DNA of 64,000 nt from Leptobrachium leishanense (taxonomy: Eukaryota; Chordata; Amphibia; Anura; Megophryidae), in NCBI GenBank assembly GCA_009667805.1, contig CM019071.1:48681593-48745592 (forward strand), given 5' to 3'. The position numbers and the translations under genes were made by a program. This document shows, one piece after another, positions 1 to 12,075 of this stretch; the stretch's first letter is position 1; the number at the start of each line of letters is the position of its first letter. Under the pieces are notes generated by a model that did no database searches, was not told the DNA's origin, and saw nothing but the letters and a program-made list of their open reading frames with translations.

Positions 1-270
1 AGCCCCTAAAAAGACACCCACACACCCTGAATATATAGAGGAGCCCCTAAAAAGACACCCACACACCCTGAATATATAGAGGAGCCCCTAAAAAGACACC
101 CACACACCCTGAATATATGGAGGAACCCCTAAAAAGACACCCACACACCCTGAATATATGGAGGAACCCCTAAAAGAAGGACACCCGCACACCCTGAATA
201 TATGGAGGAGCCCCATAAAAAGACACCCACACACCCTGAATATATGGAGGAGACCCTAGAATGAGGCACA
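1..270. repeat. 41-bp minisatellite, left array
   Basis: About six to seven head-to-tail copies of a roughly 41-bp unit (GAATATATGGAGGAGCCCC followed by TAAAAAGACACCCACACACCCT) run in from the window edge. The same unit makes a much longer array at 35470-36600 inside NRM intron 1. The short stretch after each array also looks related (AGGGACTGT then GGCAGGT), so the two are copies of one repeat locus rather than chance lookalikes. Confidence 0.9.
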
Positions 271-880
271 ACGGGTGGAAAGAGGGACCTAAAAATTTGA
301 ACACAAGATAGGGACTGTTGCTCTTAAATAGGGACGCTTGGCAGGTACTGAGATGGGGGGGGGGGAGGTTACACAGATCTGTCCTGGGCACAAATGATAC
401 ATAAATGATGAAGCTGCGGTTTTGTAGATATCAGGTAGAGTTTATGAGTCAGCCGGTTCAGAAACGCCATTAAAATCATCCTTTCTGCTTTAAACGAGTA
501 GAATTTGCTCATTTTTTTTTATGACCTTGGTTTTATTTATTATTTTTTTTTAAAGCCGGGCTTTCGGTGCGTCATAAGCTGTAACAGTCGCTCGATCCCA
601 CCAGCGAGATCGGTTTACTGTGGTTTTCCTCTGCACAGAGAGACTCTCCATATACAGTCATGTAGAACGCGAGTTTCCTGTGCACCTCCAGCAACTTCCT
701 GTATTTCTCACAAAACACCCAAAAAACTGCGACTAAACAAAGCCAGTTCACAGGCAGAAAGTTTGGGACTTTTTTTAATGAACTTCCAGCTGACCATTTT
801 TAATTTTGTGGTCGCAGAGTTTAACCCAGAACGGCACAGCCTGTCTAGTGTCCTTCAAACTCGAATTTTGGGGGGTCTAG
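271..880. other. Non-coding stretch, no gene seen
   Basis: Apart from a short G run near 355-365 and T-rich tracts near 510-555 I see no conserved coding frame, RNA gene or repeat. The plus-strand open frame in this stretch has no recognisable motif. Confidence 0.5.
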
Positions 881-1572
881 GGGTTGCCAGGTCGGCCATG
901 TTTTCCTGAACACCAATAATTTATTCATTAAAATGTCACCCCGCAGCATGTATAATCCATACGCTGCAGGTAAGGAATCCCAGTTAACCTGCCTCGCCGT
1001 ATATTATACATGTTGCAGGGCAGCACTTTACCTGTGCTCTCCCTCTGCATCAAAAAGTAATGTGTGTCCAGGAAAACATGGCCGACCTGGCAACCCTATT
1101 TGGGTCTAGGGTTGCCAGGTCGGCCATGTTTTCCTGGACGCATATAATTATTCATGCGGGTGGGCAGTGCATGGAAAATGCCAACCCGCATACCCTGCAG
1201 GTAAGGAATCCCAGTTAACCTGCCTCGCCGTATATTATACATGTTGCAGGGCAGCACTTTACCTGTGCTCTCCCTCTGCATCAAAAAGTAATGTGTGTCC
1301 AGGAAAACATGGCCGACCTGGCAACCCTATTTGGGTCTAGGGTTGCCAGGTCGGCCATGTTTTCCTGGACGCATATAATTATTCATGCGGATGGGCAGTG
1401 CATGGAAAATGCCAACCCGCATACCCTGCAGGTAAGGAATCCCAGGTGACCTGCCTTTATTCCCTTCCTACAGAATATGAATTATATATGTTGCAGGGCA
1501 GCACTTTTCCCTGTGCTCCCCCACTGCAAGAAATGGTAACATGTGTCCAGGAAAACATGGCCGACCTGTTCG
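881..1572. mobile_element. Three tandem copies of a GGTTGCCAGGTCGGCC MITE
   Basis: Each unit begins GGTTGCCAGGTCGGCCATG and ends with the inverted form CATGGCCGACCTGGCAACC, so each is a short element with terminal inverted repeats of about 28 bp. Units start near 881, 1109 and 1340 and are joined by the same short spacer (TATTTGGGTCTA). The third lacks the last bases of its right inverted repeat. Units one and two are nearly identical over their right halves. No protein is encoded. Two more diverged copies lie at 2958-3226 and 3246-3507. Confidence 0.85.
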
Positions 1573-2105
1573 GCTCTCAAAGGGGCTTAATCAGAGGTGG
1601 CAAAAACTACACACCTCTCCGGATTTCCCTGAGATTAGCAAAGCATCATGGGGTCTGGAAAGGAATCATTTTTGACAAACCCGTGTTTTACATATTCAGA
1701 CCCAAAGGATTTCCAGTTGATCGGTTTTAGGCTGCGTCCCGTGTCCTCCTTCACCCCGAAAAACAGACTTTGCTCATGTCCTCAAGGCCTTACTATGATA
1801 AAGCCTTAAAGTGGTGTCAGCAACCTTCGTCCAAAAGAGGTTTTGGAACTACATATCCCTTGATGCTCAGCTACTCAATAGGTTGGATGAGCCTCATGGG
1901 AAATGTAGTTCCGAAACAACTGGAGGGGGTCGAGGTTGCCGACCTCTGCCTTAAACTATGTTGACATGGTGGGAAAGGAAAAAATGAGATGACAAAAGGA
2001 AATATAATCCCCACCCCACCTCTACCGTACAGGTGCGGGATGCCAAAGCATTATGGGAATTCTAGCTCTGTGACGGATGGGGTCTGACCTCGGCCCATAC
2101 CTTTA
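1573..2105. other. Non-coding interval holding one MITE
   Basis: The only structure seen here is the CAGCAACC-type MITE at 1818-1947. The rest shows no coding, RNA or repeat signal. Confidence 0.45.
1818..1947. mobile_element. CAGCAACCTT-type MITE (hAT-like)
   Basis: The element starts CAGCAACCTTCG, contains GGAACTACATATCCC and ends with the inverted GGAAATGTAGTTCC and GAGGTTGCCGACCTC. Paired 'tagttcc' motifs inside terminal repeats starting CAG are typical of short non-autonomous hAT-like elements of vertebrates. The family assignment is inference from the terminal bases. Related copies lie at 2609-2742, 4111-4240 and 34891-35195. Confidence 0.7.
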
Positions 2106-2531
2106 GGCTAGGGTCAAACGAAAGCATTTTTACACGCGAACGTAAAAAAGTGCGTCCGAACGCATTGATGTATTTTTTCACAGAATATGCGAAAACGGTC
2201 ATACGATGCGCATTTTCGTGCGTGATGTTTTACGGATCCAAACCAGGAAACTTTTTGTGTTTGGACGTTATGTTGGCCGGACACGAGCAGGGTCTGACAT
2301 CTCCAAATCACGCACACACACCGCTAGCGGGCGCAGCGCACTCTGTACGTCCGTACTAGCGGTTCTGCGTTCTCGAAAAAATGCGTTCATTTTCCACTTG
2401 CGTTGCGCGGCCGGACATTCGTGCGACCGTACTTCGTATATTGGCCGTCATTGCCCGTCATTTGCTGCTAGTGCGGCTGTGATTAAGTGCGCCAGAACGC
2501 ACGTTAAAAGTGCGCTGGTCTGACCCCAGCC
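2106..2531. mobile_element. GGCTAGGGTC-family MITE, diverged copy
   Basis: Inverted termini GGCTAGGGTCAAACG and GTCTGACCCCAGCC bound a CpG-rich, non-coding body with the family landmarks TGCGTTC and GTTGCGCGGCCGGAC. It resembles the younger copies at 20484-20919 and 31452-31885 throughout but has many substitutions. Confidence 0.85.
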
Positions 2532-2608
2532 TAAATATTCCATTTAAAGCAGTGCTTGACAAACGTATAGCAACGTTTAGGCACCTGGTAATGTTTACAG
2601 CAGGGGGA

Positions 2609-2742
2609 CGGCAACCTTGGCCAGCTAGATTTTTTGGAACTACATTTCCCTTGAGGCTCTGCAAACCTAAAAAGCAGCTGAGCATCAAGGGAGATGTAGT
2701 TCAAAATCATCTGGGTTGTCCAAGGTTGCTGAGCCCTGGGTT
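2609..2742. mobile_element. CAGCAACCTT-type MITE, second copy
   Basis: It opens GGCAACCTTGGCCAGC with GGAACTACATTTCCC and closes GGGAGATGTAGTTC and CCAAGGTTGCTGAG, the same inverted arrangement as at 4111-4240. Confidence 0.75.
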
Positions 2743-2957
2743 CCAGTATAGATTTGCACACAGTAATCCCTATGCTTAGGTGCCAGAGGTTAAATTCTAG
2801 GAGCAAGTGGCCCCTGGCTTTGCCGGGTCTTCTTTTTTAAGTGATATGTAGAACCAGAGGGTTAATGAGCATATATTTGAGGTCCTTGGATCACAAAACG
2901 CTCTCCCGGGGCCTTAGTACGAAGGGGTTTAATGCATATTATGACACCTAACGTCAT
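2743..2957. other. Spacer, nothing recognised
   Basis: No repeat, coding or RNA signal was seen. Confidence 0.4.
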
Positions 2958-3507
2958 CGGGTCGGCCATGTTTTCCTGGACACCCATGATTCATTCATGC
3001 TGATGGGCAGTGCATGAAAAATTCCACCCTGCAGTATGCATAATTTATATGCTGCAGGTGTGAAATCAAAGGAATCCCAGGTGACCTGCCTTGATTAGAA
3101 AACAGATTCCTGCTTGAAGAATATAATTATACACGTTGCAGGGCAACACTTCCCTGCACTCAGCCTCTCCTTCTGCATGTAATAATAATATGTGTCAAGG
3201 AAAACATGGCCGACCTGACAACCTTAGCCGTAGCCCCTTAGCGATAGGGTCGACAGGTCGGCCATGTTTTTCTAGACACATATTACCATTTCATGCAGAA
3301 GGGGAGCACAGGGAAAAGTGCTGCCCTCTTCATGTATAAATCATGTGCTGAAAGAAGGAAATCAATGCAGGTCACTGGGGGATTCCTTTGACATCTTACC
3401 TGCAGCGTATGGATTCTACATGCTGCGGGGTGGCATTTTTCACGCACTGCCCATCAGCATGAATAAACTCTATGTGTCCTGGAAAACATGGCCGACGTGG
3501 CGACCCT
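2958..3507. mobile_element. Two adjacent diverged GGTCGGCCATG MITEs
   Basis: Units at about 2958-3226 and 3246-3507 are each bounded by inverted GGTCGGCCATGTTTT and AAAACATGGCCGAC ends. They belong to the same family as the tandem units at 881-1572 but are more diverged. The 20-bp gap between them shows that this family tends to sit in adjacent copies. Confidence 0.8.
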
Positions 3508-4110
3508 TCCTCAGGCCTCCTGGGTTATAACGATAATAAGATAATAAAGTGTTATTTTTCTATCGATTCGTCTTGTAAGTCGGACCGAGAGTGTGGACAC
3601 CCATCCCCCGCCCACGATGACTTAAAGCATTGTAGGGATTGTAGTTCTATGACAGACGGGAGTCCGACTGACGCCTTCCCTCGCCCTAACCGTTCCTTCA
3701 AAAGCAGCAGATATTTTGAGGAACCAGACGAGTGACGACTGTCGATGGTTTTGGTGGAGCCCATATTTGGGGCGTCCACCTCTGACAGCTGAGCAGCTCC
3801 ATGGAGCTCATGCCTGAGCTTGCCCTGGTTTGTTATCAGAAAGTCACATTCCTGCAGAAAATAACTCCTTTCCCCGGATGGCTGATACACGCGTGGGGGC
3901 GGGGAGGCCAGGAATGACATCCATCGAGAGGAGCTAATGGAAGGCCTGAGGAGGAAATGATGAATTCGATAAGTATTGCGAGCCAGGTTCCTCCTCGCGT
4001 TCCAGGGCTTGTAGAAACCTACAGAAAACAGGGAGCCTCGGGCGACTGTGCAACACTACCACTCCCATTCTGCTCAGCCAGCTTCCGATGACGCGTTAGG
4101 CTAGGGAAGG
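3508..4110. other. No gene supported
   Basis: A minus-strand frame of about 120 codons lies at 3552-3920, and a pyrimidine-rich AG that could act as a minus-strand splice acceptor lies near 4020. I tested this as the missing 3' exon of PPP1R18. The frame that would follow phase 0 does not resemble phostensin and soon stops, so no gene is called. Confidence 0.4.
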
Positions 4111-4240
4111 GGTCAGCAACCTTGGCTCCCTGATGTTTTGGGAACTACATCTCCCACGATGCTCAATCACACATTAGGCTGACTCAGCCACATGGGAAAT
4201 GTAGTTCCCAAAACATTAGGGAGCCAAGGTTGCTGACCTC
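4111..4240. mobile_element. CAGCAACCTTGG MITE, well preserved copy
   Basis: Near-perfect inverted ends GGTCAGCAACCTTGGCTCCC and GAGCCAAGGTTGCTGACC, with TGTTTTGGGAACTACATCTC mirrored by GTAGTTCCCAAAACA. It directly abuts the GGCTAGGGTC element that follows. Confidence 0.85.
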
Positions 4241-4242
4241 TG

Positions 4243-4616
4243 GGCTAGGGTCAGACGAACGCAGTGCGAACGCGCATGCAGCCGCATTTTATTACGGCCG
4301 TAGTAGCAGCAAATGACGGCCAATATACGAAGTACGGCCGCGCAACGCAAGCGGCAAAGGAAAGTAGAACCGTTAGTACTGACGCACAGAGTGCGCTGCG
4401 TCCGCACAGCGGCGTGTGTGCGTGATTAGGAGACGTCAGACGCTGCACATGTCCGGCCAACATCGCGTCCATTTGTTTTTATAACGCCGTCAAAAATCAC
4501 GGCCGAAATTGCGCATCGTATGACCGCTATCGCGTCTTCCGTGAAAAAGTGCGTTCGGACGCATCAACGCACTTTCTGACGGTAGACTTGAAAAATGCGT
4601 TCGTCTGACCCTAGCC
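4243..4616. mobile_element. GGCTAGGGTC-family MITE, shorter copy
   Basis: Termini GGCTAGGGTCAGACGAACGC and GCGTTCGTCTGACCCTAGCC are a 20-bp perfect inverted repeat. The body carries the family landmarks in the inverse orientation to the copy at 2106. There is no coding content. Confidence 0.88.
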
Positions 4617-4659
4617 TTAGAGCGCCGAAATTGAACGCAACTCCGGTGCTTTGCTTTTT

Positions 4660-5370
4660 TTAAAATTATTATTATTATTCTTTATTTATAAAGCGCCAGC
4701 ATATTCCGCAGCGCTCACTTCGGCAATTCCATTTCTCCGAAATTACAATGAATTCAATATTTAGCGAATGGTCAGAGTGTCTTGACAAAATTGGAGACGC
4801 CGAAGCAGTTATCGGTAGTCACCGAAAAACCGGCGAATTCCACCGAACTAAGAGCGGAATAAAAAAAGGAAGTCTCCTATTCTCCTAATAAGAAGAGGTT
4901 AAATCAATAGAAATATAATAAAAAATGCGTTTAAATAATAAAAAAGTTCTTTAAAAATAATAAAGAGGTCCGTTACGAAATAAAAAGCCTTTAAAAAAAA
5001 AAAAGGCCTTTTAAAAAAAAAAAAAAAAAAAAAAGGGTTTTACAAGAAATATAATAAATGTCTTAAAGAAATTAAATGTTTTTTTAACATTGAAACCTAT
5101 GGGATTCGCCTGTTTAAGCCTGTCGAGTTAAAACACCGAAAATTAGGGCATTTCGTCAAAATTAAGGGGGAATTCGGCGTTCTGTGAATAGATGAATTGA
5201 TAGTTTTCTATGGGACAATTTCCGAATTGCGGCGAATTGCACCGTATTTTGCTGTCAATACGCCTTTATTTGGCCTTGTGAAGAGACCAATTGCCCCAAA
5301 ATTGCACCGAACGGTAAAATTCACCGTTCGGTGCAATTCGGTGGCAAATTCGGAGGTTAGTGAATAACCC
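4660..5370. repeat. AT-rich MITE-like repeat with poly(A) tracts
   Basis: Contains long A runs (4995-5035) and blocks such as TTGCACCGAACGGT followed by its inverse ACCGTTCGGTGCAATT. Its right part (about 5200-5368) matches 55262-55450 in inverse orientation, including the TTCACTAA terminal motif, so this is a dispersed element. Exact ends are uncertain. Confidence 0.5.
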
Positions 5371-5924
5371 CTATTGTGGTATAGAGGAATGTAGAACGGG
5401 GGGTGTGTGTGTGTGTGCGCGGGGGGGGGGGGTCACTGAACCAGGGGTTCACAAAATTATCGGAAGAAACTGGGAAATTGGTCCAGCTTGAACAAAACTC
5501 AACTGGCCGAGCCCTCAAGTTTGAGATTCACGCGGCCACTTGCAGTTCATTCCCGTTTACAGAACGAAAACCCCCCAAGAATCACCGTAAGTGCCGAAAA
5601 CGTGAATTTAGGAACTTTTAAAAAAAACAATCTATCTGGAAAATTGTAGTCAAAAACCGAGGAGTTTGACCATGTTCTTGACAGGTTCCTCACCTAGGCT
5701 GCTTTGTGGATTCGCCGCCACCACATCGCTTGTCGATTCATCCAGCAAATGGTTTATTCGGCAAACGGAGAGTTAAATTACGAACAAAATTGCAAAACGA
5801 GGAAATCGAACATAAAACAAAATGCTTCTCCAACTCTTCCAAAAAGGAAGTAAGGAAGTTTTTGTCAAATTTAAACTTTAAACAATTTAAACGAAAAAAA
5901 AAACTTTGCAAAACGATTACGTGC
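5371..5924. other. Non-coding interval
   Basis: It includes a GT/G-rich low-complexity tract near 5400-5435. No coding, RNA or transposon signal is seen. Confidence 0.4.
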
Positions 5925-6050
5925 AGGGCTTTCAAACTCCGCCCCCCCAAGATGTTTCTTAACTACAACTCCCATGATTCCCTGGCCATCTGTTGCATTT
6001 AAAGAATTCTGGGACTTGTAGGCAGCATCTGAGGTGGCCGTGAGTTTGAC
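5925..6050. mobile_element. hAT-like MITE remnant
   Basis: CTTTCAAACTCC with AACTACAACTCCCATGATTC and then AATTCTGGGACTTGTAG form an imperfect hairpin of the 'actacaactcccatgatgc' type widespread in vertebrates. Short and diverged. Confidence 0.45.
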
Positions 6051-6221
6051 CGTCCCGGTTTAGCTAAAGCACCTATAACAGGAATATACGACAAAGGAAA
6101 GTGAGCCGGGAGAGTTAGGAGTGGGACATGATAGTCCACTTCACACAACCTGTCCAATTATCTACATAATTCTAGAACATTAAATCGACCGTTTCATGAC
6201 GAGAGGGTTTGTCGGCCTTAC

Positions 6222-7493
6222 CTTTTTCTTATCCCGGCTGCGCTTTGCCAGACATGACCTGGAGAGCGCCTGGTAGCCTCCTATTACTTTGATTTCGTCG
6301 ACGGTTGGGTATCGTTTCTTGATGGCTTCGGCCTTGACGTTTGGCGTCTTGTTCTCAGTGGAGATAAAACCGTTCTCGCAGATCGCTGCTTTCCGGGGGT
6401 TAATTGTGATTGTATTGCCTTTCTTCCTGTGCATGGCCTGGTTATCCCCACCAAACCCTACTTTATTGACTGGCGAGAGGCCGGAGACCCTGGAGATAGT
6501 CGTCCCCGCTTCCCCGTCTTCCTCCGCTCGACCTGTGACTTTTTTGGGGGCTTCAGGCCGAGGAAGCGGAGGGGAAGATTGAACAGTCTGCTTCAACGGT
6601 CTTGGACCTGTCGTTAAGGCAGAGCGTAGGTGAAAAGGAAAGGGCCTGGTTTCCTCGGCCGTACTAGGCCGTGCGCTGAGTCCACTCATGGTTGCCGAGG
6701 CCCCACAGGGCAAGTGCACAGCTGGCTCCGAATCAGTGCAGGAAGGGGAAGAGGATAGGGGGGCGAGGGAGGAGACAGTGGTTTCCTGAGTTAAAGTTTG
6801 GTTTCCCGTGACGGCCCGAGGGCAGGAAGGAGAAGGCGGAACGACTTGACTGTGAGATGCAAAGACCTGGATATCAGGTTCTCCCACCGTCATTGCCGGG
6901 CATGGTGACTTAACGGTCGCCTCTCCTTCCCCATTGATGTGTTGAACAGCTGTCACTCCAATCTCAGCCTCAGCCCACGAACCTCCAAACCGGCTCAGTA
7001 ATCTGCTGACCAGACCTTTCCTATCCTCCAAAGAAGGTTGTGGGTCATCGTTGAGAGTCTCCTGACGTTCTTCCTCATTTGAGGGATGCATATCTCCAAG
7101 CACTTCGTCTACTCGGAGAACACGAGTAGGAAGCTCTGTTGGGGTCTTTGGCTTAGTACAGGAGAGTTCTGGAACCCTCCTCTGCTTTTCCTGTTGAATA
7201 AATGGGTTCTGTTGGACAGGACCAATATTTTCCCTTAAGACTCTGGCCTCTTGCTCTTCTGGATCTCCATGGCCCACCTTTTCCTTGTCCTCTTGCTCTC
7301 CACCATCTGCCTCGCCTCTTGTCTCCACCAAAGATGCCTCAGCTTTGGCTTTCCTTCGAAGGATGATTTCCCTCTTCCAGGGAGGCATATTGGATAGACG
7401 GTCTTCTTCCACCCTCTCCTTTCTTTTCATTTCTTCTTCTTCCCTTCGTCTCCTCTCCAGCAGGTGGAACTTCCAATCGGGAACCTCCATCAT
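6222..7493 (-). CDS. PPP1R18: Phostensin (PP1 regulatory subunit 18), main 5' coding exon
   Basis: Phostensin targets protein phosphatase 1 to actin filaments and caps filament pointed ends. This exon of about 424 codons shows family landmarks in order: an N-terminal VPDWKFHLLERRR box, MPPWKREIILRRKAK near residue 40, a GPVQQNPFIQ box near residue 95, a long low-complexity Pro/Ser/Glu-rich middle, and a conserved C-terminal block with TITINPRKA, KKRYPTVDEIKVIGGY and SRSCLAK. The first ATG in frame is at 7493, and a second directly follows at 7490. The exon ends in phase 0 at a good donor (AAG|GTAAGG, intron from 6221). The next exon, which in mammals carries the KISF-type PP1-binding motif, was not found at lower coordinates and probably lies beyond the window. 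Taperin shares the C-terminal block, but the N-terminal boxes and the NRM neighbour favour PPP1R18. Confidence 0.88.
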
Positions 7494-7511
7494 CCTTGGA
7501 TTCTTGTTCAA

Positions 7512-8870
7512 TGTCGTGTCTCGTTTCTTGCTCTTCTCAAAGAAAACCTATTTGATCTACGAGGCCAACAGTTCCCCAGGAGGCATGGTTAAGGTTTCTT
7601 CTTGACGTCTACTGACTTTCCTGTCAGAAAAACAACATCATAAAGAAGAATTAAAAGGTCGGAAAATGTCAGAAATAAGATCCAAAATAAATGAGTGAGT
7701 AGAAAAAGTCTACCGCCAAAAGAAAAAAAAGGGTAAAAAAAAAGTAGTAGCTGCTCTAGCAAGGAGGAACACAAGAACGAAGCAACCGTAAAACGAATAA
7801 AATAGATCAACGAAGTGCGGAAAGAGTTGAGAAGATGAAATGATCGTGGAACGAGGAGGAGGAACATGAATTAAAGAGGAAGTAAAGGAGGAAGGTGGCA
7901 GAGAAATGAGAAGAGCTCAAGACAACAAGCCAGGAAGGCCAGGAGACCATCTTGGAGAACATGAGATGGAAAAAAAGAGTTGAAAAGAGAGAGAGAGAGG
8001 CTTCTCACACGAGTGGAGGCGGATGACTAAAACAGAAAGAAAGCTAGTATTGACAAGTGACTTTATAACTAAAGATAGAGGAAGAGAAAGAGGGAGGGGG
8101 GTGAGAAGAAAAGGAGAACCGGACATGGGTTAGCACAAAGCGTGTAGATACTGTGGGTGAAGGTGCTGTGCGTCTTGCGGTGCTCACTCTCTGTATAAAA
8201 TAGGAGTTCACAGACACCAATACTCCTATTTGCGGAAAGGAAGCCCCCCCCCCCCGTAGGGCGTTGGGTCATCAGGCTGATTTACGGTTGGAATCGATGA
8301 GTATCATTGGGGATGTCCTCTAATGGTCACCAGTTTGGAGACACTTTGGATTGGACAGTGGGATAGATTTGGACCTTCCCGGTGGATATCTAAAATATGA
8401 GGTCCAGTACTATGTACACAATGTTCTTCTCTGGGTGGTGGAGGAGTGGACCTCGGTCGTGTAAGCTTCCGGCGTTGACGGAGGTTAACATACTGGGGCG
8501 CGTAAACGTAGAAGAATGGAACGACAGATCGGACGGAACGATACAGGCTGGAGTGGGAGAAGGAGATGGAAAATCCATAACGAGCAGGACAAAGAGGGAG
8601 GAGAAAAAAAAACCGAGGCAAAGCGAGCGGCGATTACATCAGAGATAACTCGACGGCCAAGCGGAGATTTACTGGGTGAAACAGAGAGTGAGATGTGGAG
8701 GGAGCCGGCCAAGAGGATGGAATAAGGCCTGCTGTGAGAGACAATGGACGAAGACAAAGGGACACGTTACAGCAGCTGTATAAACAGAGACAGTTATACA
8801 CACACCGGCCGCTCGCAGAGCTGTATAGACACATTATTATATACAGCGCACTAATAACGAGTGGAACGTC
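7512..8870. other. PPP1R18: Region upstream of the PPP1R18 exon
   Basis: The plus strand is strongly purine-rich (GAGGA/GAAAG runs), so the PPP1R18-sense strand is pyrimidine-rich. A TTTTCTTTGAG just upstream of the coding exon (about 7537-7547) could be a splice acceptor from a 5' non-coding exon. I cannot locate that exon or a promoter. Open frames here on both strands are compositional. Confidence 0.4.
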
Positions 8871-8874
8871 GCCT

Positions 8875-10768
8875 GAATGGGGGAGACATTACACCGACAT
8901 AGATACACCTACACAATCGAGGGGGGAGACATTACACTGACAGATACACCTACACAATCAGAGGGGGGGAGACATTACACCGACATAGATACACCTACAC
9001 AATCAGAGGGGGGAGACATTACACCGACATAGATACACCTACACAATCAGAGGGGGGAGACATTACACCGACAGATACACCTACACAATCAGAGGGGGAG
9101 ACATTACACCGACAGATACACCTACACAATCAGAGGGGGGAGACATTACACCGACATAGATACACCTACACAATCAGAGGGGGAGGCATTACACTGACAT
9201 AGATACACCTACACAATCAGAGGGGGGAGACATTACACCGACATAGATACACCGACACAATCAGAGGGGGGAGACATTACACCGACATAGATACACCGAC
9301 ACAATCAGAGGGGGAGACATTACACCGACATAGATACACCTACACAATCAGAGGGGGAGGCATTACACTGATATAGATACACCGACACAATCAGAGGGGG
9401 AGACATTACACTGACATAGATACACCTACACAATCAGAGGGGGAGACATTACACTGACATAGATACACCTACACAATCAGAGGGGGAGGCATTACACTGA
9501 CATAGATACACCTACACAATCAGAGGGGGAGACATTACACCGACATAGATACACCTACACAATCAGAGGGGGAGGCATTACACTGACATAGATACACCAA
9601 CACAATCAGAGGGGGAGGCATTACACTGACATAGATCCACCTACACAATCAGAGGGGGAGACATTACACCGACATAGATACACCGACACAATCAGAGGGG
9701 GAGGCATTACACTGACATAGATACACCTACACAATCAGAGGGGGAGGCATTACACTGACATAGATACACCTACACAATCAGAGGGGGAGGCATTACACTG
9801 ACATAGATACACCTACACAATCAGAGGGGGAGGCATTACACTGACATAGATACACCTACACAATCAGAGGGGGAGACATTACACTGACATAGATACACCG
9901 ACACAATCAGAGGGGGAGGCATTACACTGACATAGATACACCTACACAATCAGAGGGGGAGACATTACACTGACATAGATACACCTACACAATCAGAGGG
10001 GGAGACATTACACTGACATAGATACACCTACACAATCAGAGGGGGAGACATTACACTGACATAGATACACCTACACAATCAGAGGGGGAGACATTACACT
10101 GACATAGATACACCTACACAATCAGAGGGGGAGGCATTACACTGACATAGATACACCTACACAATCAGAGGGGGAGACATTACACTGACATAGATACACC
10201 TACACAATCAGAGGGGGAGACATTACACTGACATAGATACACCTACACAATCAGAGGGGGAGACATTACACTGACATAGATACACCTACAACAATCAGAG
10301 GGGGAGACATTACACTGACATAGATACACCTACACAATCAGAGGGGGAGGCATTACACTGACATAGATACACCTACATAATCAGAGGGGGAGGCATTACA
10401 CTGACATAGATACACCTACACAATCAGAGGGGGAGGCATTACACTGACATAGATACACCTACACAATCAGAGGGGGAGGCATTACACTGACATAGATACA
10501 CCTACACAATCAGAGGGGAGACATTACACTGACATAGATACACCTACACAATCAGAGGGGGAGACATTACACTGACATAGATACACCTACACAATCAGAG
10601 GGGGAGACATTACACTGACATAGATACACCTACACAATCAGAGGGGAGGCATTACACTGACATAGATACACCTACACAATCAGAGGGGGAGACATTACAC
10701 TGACATAGATACACCTACACAATCAGAGGGGGAGGCATTACACCGACATAGATACACCTACACAATCA
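8875..10768. repeat. 43-bp minisatellite (~44 copies)
   Basis: Head-to-tail units of about 43 bp: GACATTACACTGACATAGAT, then ACACCTACACAATCAGAGGG and GGA. Variation is mainly at a few positions (GACATT/GGCATT, CACCTAC/CACCGAC, run of G 4-7). Early copies with ACACCGACA and late copies with ACACTGACA are grouped, as expected if local blocks were amplified. Confidence 0.95.
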
Positions 10769-11155
10769 GGCATGTACTGGCCATAGGGACTACAGGGAGA
10801 TTCCTGGTGGGCCGGTGTGAATGCTGGTTCACCGCACGGCTCCGCCTGCCCTTAATGGGTGAGGTAAGAACTTCCCCACCATCAGTAAAACAGGACAGTC
10901 TGCCACAGTCTCATATTGGGGCCACGGTGCCGTTGAGACCCGCTGCACATCCGCCTCAGTTTAAGACATGGTGCGCGCTCAGCCTCTGTGCCACCGCGTT
11001 GCTTTAACCAATTGATCTGCAGCAACTCCGGTATCTGTAGTGTGATTGGTTGAGCGATCCGGTTGGTTTATATACTATTCTTGAACGTGTTTGCATCATT
11101 AAAGTGGGCCGGCGTGGATGAAGTCCAGGGCAGATTTTTTGTCTCAGTCCAGCCC
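10769..11155. other. Unique spacer between minisatellites
   Basis: Non-repetitive sequence. No conserved coding or RNA signal was seen. Confidence 0.4.
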
Positions 11156-12075
11156 TGTATCCAATGCACACACAGTATGCCATGCACAACACAGAATACA
11201 CACGTAATGTACAATACACACACAGTATGCCATGCACAACACAGAATACACACGTAATGTACAATACACACACAACATCCAATACACATACAGTATGCCA
11301 TGCACACCACAGAATACACACGTAATGTACAATACACACACAACATCCAATACACATACAGTATGCCATGCACAACACAGAATACACACGTAATGTACAA
11401 TACACACACAGTATGCCATGCACAACACAGAATACACACGTAATGTACAATACACACACAACATCCAATACACATACAGTATGCCATGCACAACACAGAA
11501 TACACACACAACATCCAATACACACACAGTATGCCATGCACAACACAGAATACACACACAACATCCAATACACATACAGTATGCCATGCACAACACAGAA
11601 TACACACACAACATCCAATACACATACAGTATGCCATGCACAACATAGAATACACACGTAATGTACAATACACGCACAACATCCAATACACATACAGTAT
11701 GCCATGCACAACACAGAATACACACACAACATCCAATACACATACAGTATGCCATGCACAACATAGAATACACACGTAATGTACAATACACACACAACAT
11801 CCAATACACACACAGTATGCCATGCACACCACAGAATACACACGTAGTGTACAATACACACACAACATCCAATACACACACAGTATGCCATGCACACCAC
11901 AGAATACACACGTAATGTACAATACACACACAACATCCAATGCACATACAGTATGCCATGCACAACACAGAATACACACGTAATGTACAATACACACACA
12001 ACATCCAATGCACATACAGTATGCCATGCACAACACAGAATACACACGTAATGTACAATACACACAGAGCATTCC
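11156..12075. repeat. 68/50-bp minisatellite, CA-rich
   Basis: Units combine ACAATACACACACAACATCC, AATACACATACAGTATGCCA, TGCACAACACAGAATACACA and CGTAATGT (68 bp), with 50-bp variants lacking the ACGTAATGT segment. All three minus-strand frames stay open through nearly the whole array because the unit lacks stops on that strand. The resulting Cys/Val/Tyr/Ile-rich repeat peptides are not considered genes. Confidence 0.93.

Noticed and set aside
3552..4025. Candidate 3' exon of PPP1R18
   Set aside because: There is an acceptor-like site and an open frame, but the phase-0 frame stops early and does not resemble phostensin. VYQPSGE resembles the mammalian YQYPSES only superficially.
6180..6221. 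Extension of the PPP1R18 frame by 13 codons to a stop
   Set aside because: This lies beyond a good donor (AAG|GTAAGG), and the family continues with another exon.
7494..7511. Upstream extension of PPP1R18 starting at a TTG
   Set aside because: TTG is an unlikely start. The first ATGs (7493, 7490) put VPDW directly at the N-terminus, as in mammals.
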